This document shows positions 9,610 through 17,272 of a stretch of DNA of 64,000 nt, one piece after another; the stretch's first letter is position 1; each line of letters begins with the position of its first letter. This DNA is from Mesorhizobium sp. (GTDB lineage Bacteria > Pseudomonadota > Alphaproteobacteria > Rhizobiales > Rhizobiaceae), in assembly GCA_004020875.1 (NCBI GenBank), contig SAPZ01000002.1, forward strand, positions 487,226 through 551,225, written 5' to 3'. The position numbers and the translations under genes are program-made. The notes beneath the pieces are model-generated. The model worked only from the letters and a program-made list of their open reading frames with translations, made no database searches and was not told the origin of the DNA.

Positions 9610-10530
9610 ATGACCCGGACCGACGACAGCCGCTATCTGAAAGGCGGCCCGGTTGCCAAGCGCATCATCGCTTCGGTGCGCGAAGATGCCTTGATCGCGA
9701 CGGCCGAAGGTTTTCCGCCGAAGCTGGTCTCGATCACCGTCGGCGATATCGCCGCGGTTGAAGTCTATGTGCGCAACCAGCGCGCCAAGGCTGAGCTTGC
9801 CGGCATCGGCTTCGAGGAACGGCGCTTCGCCGCCGACATCACCGCCGGCGAACTGGAAGCGGCAATTCACGGCCTCAACGCCGATCCGCGCGTCACCGGC
9901 ATCATCATCCAGCGGCCGGTTCCGGGGCATATCCCGATCAAGACGCTGCAGGCCGCGGTGCATCCGCTGAAGGACGTCGAAGGCATGCACCCGGCCTCGA
10001 TCGGCAACATCGTCTACAACCAGCTCGATCTGGCGCCCTGCACGGCAGCGGCCTCGGTCGAACTGCTGAAGGAAACCGGCCTTGAGCTGAAGGGGCTGGA
10101 AGTGGTCGTCGTCGGCCATTCCGAGATCGTCGGCAAGCCGATCGCCTTCCTGCTGATGAGCGAGGGCGCGACGGTGACGGTGTGCCACCACATGACGCGC
10201 TCGGTGGCCGCGCATGCACGGCGTGCCGACGCGCTGTTCGTCGCCGTCGGCAAGCCCCGGCTGATCAAGGCCGACATGGTGAAGCCAGGGGCTTGCGTCA
10301 TCGATATCGGCATCAATTCGGAAATCGGACCGGACGGCGAAACCCGTATCGTCGGCGACGTCGACACCGACAGCGTCAAGGAAGTGGCGTCCTGGATCAC
10401 GCCGGTGCCGGGCGGCGTCGGCCCGCTGACGGTCGCGATCCTGTTGCGCAACACCATGGTCGCGCTCAACCGCCAGCGCGCACTCTACCGCGCGACCTAC
10501 GGCGTGCCGGATCAGATCGCGGCGGAGTAG
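9610..10530 (+). CDS. folD: FolD-like methylenetetrahydrofolate dehydrogenase, with altered cyclohydrolase residues
   Basis: A 306-residue FolD family protein, whose usual role is NADP-dependent oxidation of methylene-THF and hydrolysis of methenyl-THF. The fold is complete: IITQ-type QRPVP near 101-105, a Rossmann motif VVVGHSEIVGKP near 160-171, VAVGKPRLI, and the C-terminal signature SWITPVPGGVGPLT. Two active-site positions differ from the norm. The conserved Tyr-x-x-x-Lys reads Tyr53-Val-Arg-Asn-Gln57, and KDVDG reads KDVEG (Glu124). The Lys is required for cyclohydrolase in well-studied FolD/MTHFD1, while Gln there leaves dehydrogenase activity. The start at 9610 gives the standard N-terminal length. 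It is a neighbour of glcF but on the opposite strand. Confidence 0.88.
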   Translation: MTRTDDSRYLKGGPVAKRIIASVREDALIATAEGFPPKLVSITVGDIAAVEVYVRNQRAKAELAGIGFEERRFAADITAGELEAAIHGLNADPRVTGIIIQRPVPGHIPIKTLQAAVHPLKDVEGMHPASIGNIVYNQLDLAPCTAAASVELLKETGLELKGLEVVVVGHSEIVGKPIAFLLMSEGATVTVCHHMTRSVAAHARRADALFVAVGKPRLIKADMVKPGACVIDIGINSEIGPDGETRIVGDVDTDSVKEVASWITPVPGGVGPLTVAILLRNTMVALNRQRALYRATYGVPDQIAAE

Positions 10531-10536
10531 TTTCGA

Positions 10537-11862
10537 CTATTCGGCGGCGGTCAGTATCGAGTCGGAAAGGCCTTCCGGCTTCGGGCCGCCATAGGCCCAG
10601 TCCAGCAGCTTGATCGTGTGCACCACCGGCAGCCTGGCGGCGGAGGCGATCTGGGTGATGCAGCCGATGTTGCCGGTGGCGACAACTGAAGCGCCGGTCG
10701 CCTCGATGTTTTTCACCTTGCGGTCGCGCAGCTTGGAGGAAATCTCCGGCTGCAGGATGTTGTAGGTGCCGGCCGAGCCGCAGCACAGATGACCCTCGCG
10801 CGGCTCGCGCACGACGAATCCCGCCTTGGCCAGAAGCTCCTTCGGCTGGCGCGTGATCTTCTGGCCGTGCTGCATGGAGCAGGCGGAATGGTACGCGACG
10901 ACCGTGCCCGGCTTGCGCAGCGGCTCAGGCAGGTCAAGGGCAGCCAGATATTCGGTGATATCCTTGGCCAACGACGATACCCGCGCGGCCTTTTCCGCGT
11001 AGGTGGGATCAAGGCGCAGCATGAAGCCGTAATCCTTGATGGTCGTACCGCAGCCCGATGCGGTGATGACAATGGCGTCGAGCCGGCCCTGGTCAATCGC
11101 GCGCGTCCAGACGTCGACATTCCGCCTGGCCGAGGCAAGGGCCTGATCCTCGCGTCCCATGTGGTGGACGAGCGCGCCGCAGCAGCCCTCGCCTTCCGGC
11201 ACCACGACCTCGACGCCCAGTCTGGTCAGCAGCGAGATGGCGGTGTCGTTGATGGCGGGATCGAGCACCGATTGCGCGCAGCCGGTGAGGATGGCGACGC
11301 GGCCGTGCTTTGCTCCCTGCCCGGCATGCATACTAGGCAAGGCCTTTGGCGACGCTGGCGGAAGCGACGATGGGGCCAGCTTGAGCATCGCGGCGACCGG
11401 CTTCAGCGCCGGCAGTTTCTCGAACAGTCCGATGAACGGCCGGCCGAGCCCGGCCAGTTTCAGGGCCGCGCGGAAGCGGTTCGGGTAAGGCAGCACCAAG
11501 GCCAGCATGGCGCGCGTCAGCCGGTCGAGCAGCGGCCGCTTATAGGTCTGTTCGATATGGGCGCGGGCGTGGTCGACCAGATGCATGTAGTTCACGCCCG
11601 AGGGGCAGGTCGTCATGCAGGCAAGGCAGGAGAGACACCGGTCGATATGGGTGACGATCTCCTTATCCGCCGGGCGGCCGTTCTCCAGCATGTCCTTGAT
11701 GAGGTAGATGCGGCCGCGCGGCGAATCCAGCTCGTTGCCTAGCGTCACATAGGTCGGACAGGTGGCAGTGCAGAAGCCGCAATGCACGCATTTGCGCAGG
11801 ATCTTCTCCGATTCCGCGACATGCGGATCGGCAAGCTGGGCCAGGGAGAAATTGGTCTGCAC
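10537..11862 (-). CDS. glcF: glycolate oxidase iron-sulfur subunit
   Basis: A 441-residue GlcF that passes electrons from the GlcD/GlcE flavoproteins to the membrane chain. Two [4Fe-4S] ferredoxin motifs are intact: Cys25-x2-Cys28-x2-Cys31-x3-Cys35-Pro and Cys76-x2-Cys79-x2-Cys82-x3-Cys86-Pro. The C-terminal half carries two CCG domains (GCAQSVLDP...GEGCCGALVHHMG and YHSACSMQHGQ...GHLCCGSAGTY). It is last in the minus-strand operon glcD-(DUF559)-glcE-(membrane protein)-glcF and converges on folD with only 6 bases between the two stop codons. Confidence 0.95.
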   Translation of the reverse strand: MQTNFSLAQLADPHVAESEKILRKCVHCGFCTATCPTYVTLGNELDSPRGRIYLIKDMLENGRPADKEIVTHIDRCLSCLACMTTCPSGVNYMHLVDHARAHIEQTYKRPLLDRLTRAMLALVLPYPNRFRAALKLAGLGRPFIGLFEKLPALKPVAAMLKLAPSSLPPASPKALPSMHAGQGAKHGRVAILTGCAQSVLDPAINDTAISLLTRLGVEVVVPEGEGCCGALVHHMGREDQALASARRNVDVWTRAIDQGRLDAIVITASGCGTTIKDYGFMLRLDPTYAEKAARVSSLAKDITEYLAALDLPEPLRKPGTVVAYHSACSMQHGQKITRQPKELLAKAGFVVREPREGHLCCGSAGTYNILQPEISSKLRDRKVKNIEATGASVVATGNIGCITQIASAARLPVVHTIKLLDWAYGGPKPEGLSDSILTAAE

Positions 11863-11872
11863 GCAAAAATCC

Positions 11873-12262
11873 TCACTGTCCCAGAAGCCAGCTTTGCGGG
11901 TTCTTGACGGGCTGGCCGCGCTGCAGCGCCTGGATGCCCAGAATGCAGCGGGCGATAAACCAGACGGCGACGGCCAACATCAGCACGAAGCCGATCACCA
12001 GCATCATCAGGACCACCGAGATCAGCGCGTAGAGAAGGCCGATCCAGAACGTCCTGATCAGGAACGTATAGTGGCTTTCGACGAAGCCGCCGGCCTTGCC
12101 GCGGTTTATGTAGGCAAGCACGATGCCGACAATGACGGTGATGCCGATGACGAGGCTGGCGAGGTAGAGAATGTAGATGACCAGCGCGTTGGTCTGGCCC
12201 GGCTCCAGCCAGCGATCGGTCTGGCGTGGTGCGCTGCTCGATCCGAGGTCGGTATTGCTCAT
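11873..12262 (-). CDS. DUF4870-like small multipass membrane protein inside the glc operon
   Basis: A 129-residue protein with three hydrophobic segments (about residues 28-50, 68-90 and 88-110). They begin NALVIYILYLASLVIGITVIV and end with a WFIARCILGIQALQ helix, like small DUF4870/Tic20-type membrane proteins. Its start overlaps the glcE stop by 4 bases and its stop is 10 bases before glcF, so it is firmly part of the operon. Its role is unknown; a membrane anchor or partner for the glycolate oxidase complex is only an inference from position. Confidence 0.75.
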   Translation of the reverse strand: MSNTDLGSSSAPRQTDRWLEPGQTNALVIYILYLASLVIGITVIVGIVLAYINRGKAGGFVESHYTFLIRTFWIGLLYALISVVLMMLVIGFVLMLAVAVWFIARCILGIQALQRGQPVKNPQSWLLGQ

Positions 12263-13515
12263 GATGCTGCTCCCTCCGTTGATCGGGAGAGAGTAGCAGA
12301 GCCGGCGCCCGGCGCCATGCGGCCGGGGTTGAGGATATTCTTCGGATCGAACTCGGCCTTAAGCCGCGCCGACAATGCCGCCAGATGCGGCGGCTGCGGT
12401 TCGAACACCGGCAGCGCCGCGCGATGCGGAGCGGAGGCGCGCACCAGCGTTGCATGGCCGCCGCCATGCTTGCGGATCAAGCCGCGCAAGAGATTCGTCT
12501 CCGGATCATCCTCACGCATCGACAGCCACACCAGGCCGCCCTGCCAGTCATAAAAGGCATCGACCGCCGCCTGCATGCGCAGCGCCATCACCATATGATG
12601 CGCCTCGGACGGCGCCATCGAGACGCGCCAGACCGGCCGCGTGCCGCTGTCTGCGAACGGCCGGCAATCACGGATGTCGCGCCAGATCGTCTTCGACGCC
12701 TCGCCGGCGATCTCTTCCAGCGGCCCTGCCTTGGCGAGCAGCTTCCGCAGCGCCTCGATACGATAGACGACCGACGGACCAAAACCTTCGACGCGCAGCA
12801 ATGTCGCTGCATCGCTGCCGTGCTTACCGCCGGCGACCTTCGCGGCGATGCGCTCCGGCAGATGCGCGGCGCTCGACACTTCGGCGCTGGAGCCCAGTGC
12901 CAGCGCCATAGCGGCGACCGCGGCCTCGTCGAGGAGGCCGCGGATGGCCAAAGTGACTTCGGTCTCGGCGGCCGGCAGCACCTTGAACGTGACATCGGTC
13001 AGCACGGCCAGCGTACCCCAGCTGTTCGCCATCAGCTTCGAGAGGTCGTAGCCGGTGACGTTCTTGACGACGCGCCCGCCCGACTTGAAGGCCTCGCCGC
13101 GTCCCGAGACGGCGGCGACGCCAAGAATATGGTCGCGCGCGGCGCCGGCCTTCAGCCGCCGCGGACCGGACAGATTCGAGGCCAGCACACCGCCGATGGT
13201 GCCCCTGCCCGGATCGCCGCCGACCAGCGGGCCGTAATCGATTGGCTCAAACGCAAATTGCTGGCCGTTTTCCGCAAGCAGTCTTTCGATCTCGGCGAGC
13301 GGTGTGCCGGCGCGCGCCGAAAGCACCAGTTCGGCGGGCTCGTAGAGCGTTACGCCGGTGAGCTTGGACAGGTCGAGCGTATGCTCGGTCTGCAGCGGAC
13401 GGCCGATGCCGCGCTTGGAGCCGTGGCCGAGGATTTCGAGGGGCGTCTCTTCGGCTGCCGCCCATTGGACGGTGGTGAGGACCTCGGCGGTGGTGGAGGG
13501 CGTGAAGGTGGTCAT
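12259..13515 (-). CDS. glcE: glycolate oxidase FAD-binding subunit
   Basis: A 418-residue GlcE, a shorter paralogue of GlcD that forms the GlcDEF complex oxidising glycolate to glyoxylate. It begins MTTFTPSTTAEV. The FAD-binding PCMH domain contains LEILGHGSKRGIG near 30-42, LVGGDPGRGTIGGVLASN near 108-125 and GGRVVKNVTGYDLSKL near 153-168. The open frame extends upstream, but the ATG at 13515, with AGGAAAGG 6-13 bases upstream, gives the family length. The inverted-repeat arm at 13531-13588 lies directly before this ribosome-binding site. Confidence 0.93.
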   Translation of the reverse strand: MTTFTPSTTAEVLTTVQWAAAEETPLEILGHGSKRGIGRPLQTEHTLDLSKLTGVTLYEPAELVLSARAGTPLAEIERLLAENGQQFAFEPIDYGPLVGGDPGRGTIGGVLASNLSGPRRLKAGAARDHILGVAAVSGRGEAFKSGGRVVKNVTGYDLSKLMANSWGTLAVLTDVTFKVLPAAETEVTLAIRGLLDEAAVAAMALALGSSAEVSSAAHLPERIAAKVAGGKHGSDAATLLRVEGFGPSVVYRIEALRKLLAKAGPLEEIAGEASKTIWRDIRDCRPFADSGTRPVWRVSMAPSEAHHMVMALRMQAAVDAFYDWQGGLVWLSMREDDPETNLLRGLIRKHGGGHATLVRASAPHRAALPVFEPQPPHLAALSARLKAEFDPKNILNPGRMAPGAGSATLSRSTEGAAS

Positions 13516-13530
13516 TGGCGAGCGCCTTTC

Positions 13531-14082
13531 CTCGCCCCCGCAGAGCGAGGGAGAGGTGGCTCGGGCGAAGCCCGAGACGGAGAGGGGGCCATCATAGAGC
13601 GCTGTCTCCCGTCTTCCTGGCAGCAAAAACAAACCTGAGGTCGGTCGCAACGACGTCTTCAGCAAACCGCCCTTCCAGCGCTGCGAGGATCGTCTCGCAA
13701 ACGCTCCTGACATTCTTCAAAACATCGAAGCTCCAGAACCTCAGCACCGAGAAGCCTTCGCCGCGCATGAATTCGTCGCGTCGCCTATCGTATGAACTCT
13801 CCGCGTGCTGGCTGCCGTCCAGCTCCACGATCAGCTTTTGGCTTCTGCAGGCAAAATCCGCGAAATACGGGCCGATGGGCATCTGGCAAACGAATTTGTA
13901 TCCGCCCAGCTTTCTTGCCTTCAGTTCGTTCCAGAGGATCGCTTCCGCCTGATTGTCTCCGTGACGAAGTTCGCGCGCACGACAGATCTTTTCGGGCGAG
14001 CGGCGGCTTGGCTGAGAGGGCGTCCCCCTCTCCGTCTCGGGCTTTGCCCGAGCCACCTCTCCCCCGCTTTGCGGGGGCGAGG
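13531..14082. mobile_element. inverted-repeat-bounded insertion carrying a DUF559 gene within the glc operon
   Basis: The arms 13531-13588 and 14024-14082 are inverted copies of about 58 bp with roughly 4-5 mismatches. They contain nested palindromes (CTCGGGC..GCCCGAG and CCCGC..GCGGG). The 435-bp centre is filled by the DUF559 coding region. The unit sits exactly between the glcD stop and the glcE ribosome-binding site, where most GlcDEF operons have no gene. It has no transposase, so if mobile it is non-autonomous or depends on the DUF559 nuclease; that is inference. Confidence 0.55.
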
Positions 14083-14104
14083 AACTTTGATCCCGCGACC
14101 CCAT
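13592..14104 (-). CDS. DUF559 endonuclease-like protein (Vsr/PD-(D/E)XK fold)
   Basis: A 170-residue protein. Residues about 42-145 match DUF559, small proteins related to very-short-patch-repair nucleases. The core reads AEAILWNELKARKLGGYKF, then PIGPYFADFACRSQKLIVELDGSQH, in which the Asp ... Glu-x-Asp residues fit a PD-(D/E)XK site. A RRRDEFMRGEGFSVLRFW segment follows. The ATG at 14104 shares one base with the glcD stop (TGATG), so translation is probably coupled. Residues about 7-27 (SSSPPQSGGEVARAKPETER) are translated from the inverted-repeat arm, an unusual leader. Biochemical role is unknown. Confidence 0.8.
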   Translation of the reverse strand: MGSRDQSSSPPQSGGEVARAKPETERGTPSQPSRRSPEKICRARELRHGDNQAEAILWNELKARKLGGYKFVCQMPIGPYFADFACRSQKLIVELDGSQHAESSYDRRRDEFMRGEGFSVLRFWSFDVLKNVRSVCETILAALEGRFAEDVVATDLRFVFAARKTGDSAL

Positions 14105-15600
14105 CAAAACCTCGGAATATCCGGAAACGCTACCTGGCCCCGATGCACATGCATGCGCCCCAGCTCCGCACACCGGCGCAATTGCGGGAAGACCTTGCCG
14201 GGATTGAGCAGATGGTTGGGGTCGAAGGCGCATTTGACGCGCATCTGCTGGTCCAGATCGATCTGGTTGAACATTTCCGGCATCAGGTCGCGCTTCTCGA
14301 CGCCGACGCCGTGCTCGCCCGTCAGCACCCCGCCGACTTCGACGCACAGCCGCAGTATGTCGGCGCCGAAACTCTCGGCCTTGTCGAGTTCGCCCGGCAC
14401 ATTGGCGTCGTAGAGGATCAGCGGGTGCAGATTGCCGTCGCCGGCATGAAAGACATTGGCGACGCCAAGCCCGTATTTCTCGGAGAGGTCGCGCATGCCG
14501 GCGAGCACGCGCGGCAGTTCCTTGCGGGGAATGGTACCGTCCATGCAGTAATAGTCCGGCGAGATGCGACCGACCGCCGGGAAAGCCGCCTTGCGACCGG
14601 CCCAGAAGCTCAACCGCTCCTGTTCCGACTGCGAGATGCGGCAGGTGGTCGAGCCGTTCCTATAGGCGATCGCCTCGACGAGGCCGATCAAATGGTCGAC
14701 CTCGACGCTAGGCCCGTCCAACTCGACGATGAGCAGTGCCTCGACATCGAGCGGATAGCCGGCATGGACGAAATCCTCCGCCGCATGAATCGCCGGGCGG
14801 TCCATCATCTCCATGCCGCCGGGGATGATGCCGGCGCCGATGATGTCGGCGACGCACTTGCCGCCCTGTTCGCTGGTTGGGAAGCCGATCAGCAGCGCGC
14901 GCGCCGTCTCCGGCTTCTTGAGAATGCGCACGGTGACCTCGGTGACGACGCCGAGCAGGCCCTCGGAGCCGGTCATGACACCGAGCAGGTCGTAGCCCTC
15001 CTGGTCGAGATGGCTGCCGCCGAGCCTAACCACCTCACCATTCATCAGCACCATCTCGATGCCGAGTACATTGTTCGCGGTGAGGCCGTATTTGAGGCAA
15101 TGCACGCCGCCGGAATTCTCCGCGACATTGCCGCCGATCGAGCAGGCGATCTGGGAGGATGGATCGGGGGCATAGTAGAAGCCCTCCTGCTCGACGGCGG
15201 TGGTGATGCCGAGATTGGTGACGCCCGGCTGCGCGACGACGGTTCGATTGGGATAGTCGATTTGAAGGATGCGGCTGAAGCGGCTCATCACCAGGAGCAC
15301 CGCATCTTCCAGCGGCAGCGCGCCGCCGGACAGCGAAGTGCCGGAGCCGCGCGGCACGACGCGGATGTTGCGCTCGTTACAGTATTTCAGGATGCGAGAG
15401 ACCTGCGCCACCGTTTCCGGCAGCACAACCACCAGCGGCAGCTGCCGGTAGGCGGTGAGGCCATCACTTTCGAAGGCGCGCATTTCGTTCGCCGCATCGA
15501 CGACGCCCTCGCCCGGTACGATGATGCGCATATCGGCGACGATCTCAGCGCGCCGGCGTAGCGTTTCAGCATCTGGCTTGGGCATGGCTAGGCCGGACAT
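14104..15600 (-). CDS. glcD: glycolate oxidase subunit, FAD-linked
   Basis: A 498-residue FAD-dependent 2-hydroxyacid dehydrogenase of the GlcD/D-lactate dehydrogenase type. The PCMH FAD domain contains RVVPRGSGTSLSGGALP near 81-97 and SIGGNVAENSGGVHCLKYG near 155-173. The C-terminal oxidase domain has VANVFHAGDGNLHP and GGVLTGEHGVGVEKR with the conserved catalytic histidines. With GlcE and GlcF it oxidises glycolate (or D-lactate) to the 2-oxoacid. It is first in the operon. A TTGAC-TG-GTCAA site lies 13-24 bases before the start codon (15613-15624). Confidence 0.95.
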   Translation of the reverse strand: MSGLAMPKPDAETLRRRAEIVADMRIIVPGEGVVDAANEMRAFESDGLTAYRQLPLVVVLPETVAQVSRILKYCNERNIRVVPRGSGTSLSGGALPLEDAVLLVMSRFSRILQIDYPNRTVVAQPGVTNLGITTAVEQEGFYYAPDPSSQIACSIGGNVAENSGGVHCLKYGLTANNVLGIEMVLMNGEVVRLGGSHLDQEGYDLLGVMTGSEGLLGVVTEVTVRILKKPETARALLIGFPTSEQGGKCVADIIGAGIIPGGMEMMDRPAIHAAEDFVHAGYPLDVEALLIVELDGPSVEVDHLIGLVEAIAYRNGSTTCRISQSEQERLSFWAGRKAAFPAVGRISPDYYCMDGTIPRKELPRVLAGMRDLSEKYGLGVANVFHAGDGNLHPLILYDANVPGELDKAESFGADILRLCVEVGGVLTGEHGVGVEKRDLMPEMFNQIDLDQQMRVKCAFDPNHLLNPGKVFPQLRRCAELGRMHVHRGQVAFPDIPRF

Positions 15601-15607
15601 CGGTCAT

Positions 15608-15626
15608 CTCGCTTGACTGGTCAAAA
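15608..15626 (-). promoter_or_regulatory. candidate FadR/GntR operator upstream of glcD
   Basis: The segment 15613-15624 reads TTGACTGGTCAA on the plus strand, a dyad of 5-bp arms around TG. On the minus strand it gives TTTGACCAGT, the same 10-mer found before the regulator gene at 17273. FadR-family repressors bind such TGGTCA/TGACCA dyads. Confidence 0.5.
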
Positions 15627-15742
15627 TCTTTTACCAGCTTGACGGTTTTGTTGCAAACGTTGCTTTGGTCGCATCGGGCGGCGAGCGTAATGCGGAGCTT
15701 CCGCAGCGGCAATCTGCCGCTGGCGCTCTCCTCTTCGAGATA

Positions 15743-17065
15743 TTACTCGCCCGGATGCTTCGCCGGCTCGGAATGCATCTTGCGCACCCGGCGCACGCCC
15801 CACCAGACCAGCAGGATGGCGACCGGAACGGAGGCGGCGGTGACGACTTCTGGCGCGAAGGCGTGACCGAAGATCGAGGCGCCCTTGGCGACATAGCCGA
15901 TGAGGCCGACAACGTAGTATGACACGGCGGCCACGGACAGGCCTTCGACCGTTTGCTGCAGGCGCAGTTGCAGCCGGGCGCGGTTGTTCATCGACGCCAG
16001 CAGATCGCGGTTCTGCTTCTCGACATCGACATCGACCCAAGTGCGCAGCAGCGTGGTGGCGCGGGTGAGTTTTCGCGACAGATTGGCCTGGCGCTCCTCA
16101 ACCGAGCGGCAGGTGCGCATGGCCGGCGCCATGCGGCGCTGCAGGAAGCCCGCCCAGGTGTCAAAGCCCTGCACCGGCTCTTCATCCAGCGCCTCCAGTC
16201 TTTCGGTGACGATGCCGTCATAGGCGCGGCTGGCGCCGAAGCGGTAAAGGCTGGATGCGGCGTCGGCCTCGAGTTCGGCGGCGAGCTCGGTGAGATCGGC
16301 GAGCAGCGTCTGGCTGTCGCGGGTTTCTACGGCCTTCATTTCCAGCGTGGTCTGAGCCAGACGGTCCTCGATGCGGCGGGCACGGCCGGACAGCGTCAAT
16401 GCCAGCGGCAGGCCAAGCATGGCCAGCGTCCGATAGGTCTCGATGTCGATCAGCCGTTGCGACAGAGCGCCGGTGCTGGCCGGCGTCAGGCCGCGATCGA
16501 GGACCAGCATGCGGGTCAGGCCGTCGCCGTCCTGGCGGAAATCGGTGATGATGGCCGCGGCGCCCCGCTCGACCAGCGAGTAGCACAGGCTGGTCGGATC
16601 GAAGCTGGTGATCAGCCTTTCGCTCGCCTGCGTCCATTTGCGGATTTCGAGGCGGATGCCGGAGATCACCGTGCCCGGGGGCGAGAAGCCGTTGCCGAAG
16701 GGCGAATCTTCCTGCCCTCTGCCATTCTCGGCCAGCGGCCCCTCCCACAGATAAGTCGAGAATTCCGTATGCCGCTCCCAACGCAGCGAGCCCTTGCCCC
16801 ATTTCATGGCGTGGTGGCGCGCGTTGCGCTCCGGCGCGGCGATTCCCAGCCGCCTCGAAAGCTCCGAGAGCACGGCATGGTCGACCGCGGAGCCGGCCTC
16901 GGTCATGAAGGAAAGCTGGATGAGCACGCGCGGCTTTTCGACCAGCGGGTGCGGACGGGCATGGACCTCGCCAATCGCGCCGGGCCGCCCCTCATGCGCC
17001 GGAAACCCCAAGACGCTGCCTTGGGCGCGCGGCTGGAATTCGAGACTGGACATCTCGTCGGACAC
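15743..17065 (-). CDS. DUF3422 family membrane-anchored protein
   Basis: A protein of about 440 residues in the DUF3422 family, which is conserved in alpha- and betaproteobacteria and has no assigned function. The N-terminus contains HEGRPGAIGEVHARPHPLVEKPR, typical of the family. The middle is helical, with ARRIEDRLAQTTLEMKAVE and RKLTRATTLLRTWVDV segments. The C-terminus has two membrane helices (GLSVAAVSYYVVGLIGYVAKG and VVTAASVPVAILLVWWGV) before a basic tail. I chose the GTG at 17065 because it follows AGGGGGACC; an ATG at 17053 is also possible. It lies between glcD and the FadR-type regulator. Confidence 0.8.
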   Translation of the reverse strand: MSDEMSSLEFQPRAQGSVLGFPAHEGRPGAIGEVHARPHPLVEKPRVLIQLSFMTEAGSAVDHAVLSELSRRLGIAAPERNARHHAMKWGKGSLRWERHTEFSTYLWEGPLAENGRGQEDSPFGNGFSPPGTVISGIRLEIRKWTQASERLITSFDPTSLCYSLVERGAAAIITDFRQDGDGLTRMLVLDRGLTPASTGALSQRLIDIETYRTLAMLGLPLALTLSGRARRIEDRLAQTTLEMKAVETRDSQTLLADLTELAAELEADAASSLYRFGASRAYDGIVTERLEALDEEPVQGFDTWAGFLQRRMAPAMRTCRSVEERQANLSRKLTRATTLLRTWVDVDVEKQNRDLLASMNNRARLQLRLQQTVEGLSVAAVSYYVVGLIGYVAKGASIFGHAFAPEVVTAASVPVAILLVWWGVRRVRKMHSEPAKHPGE

Positions 17066-17204
17066 GGCTGGTCCCCCTGTTTTCGACCCTTCGTGCAACC
17101 CGGCCGTCTTGCGGCAATCGGCGAGACGCGTAAACAGCAAATATCAGCATCCGGCGGTGACGACGCGTGACAAGCGATCCGACCAGATCGAGCGAATTGG
17201 ATAA

Positions 17205-17224
17205 ATAATTTGACCAGTTGGTGA
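17205..17224 (+). promoter_or_regulatory. candidate operator upstream of the FadR-type regulator gene
   Basis: TTTGACCAGTTGGTGATC lies at 17207-17224, about 50 bases before the TTG start. It is a GntR-type imperfect dyad sharing the 10-mer TTTGACCAGT with the site before glcD. Autoregulation and control of lldD are likely. Confidence 0.45.
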
Positions 17225-17272
17225 TCGACGCATTAATCTGGGCGACATCCGTTCCGTTCTCCAGGCGCCCCT

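Noticed and set aside
13531-14082. Classical insertion sequence
   Set aside because: There is no transposase-like protein and no visible short target duplication; only a DUF559 frame lies between the arms.
13792-15561. 589-codon plus-strand frame antisense to glcD
   Set aside because: glcD is complete on the other strand. The antisense product has no domain and a composition typical of reverse-complement shadows.
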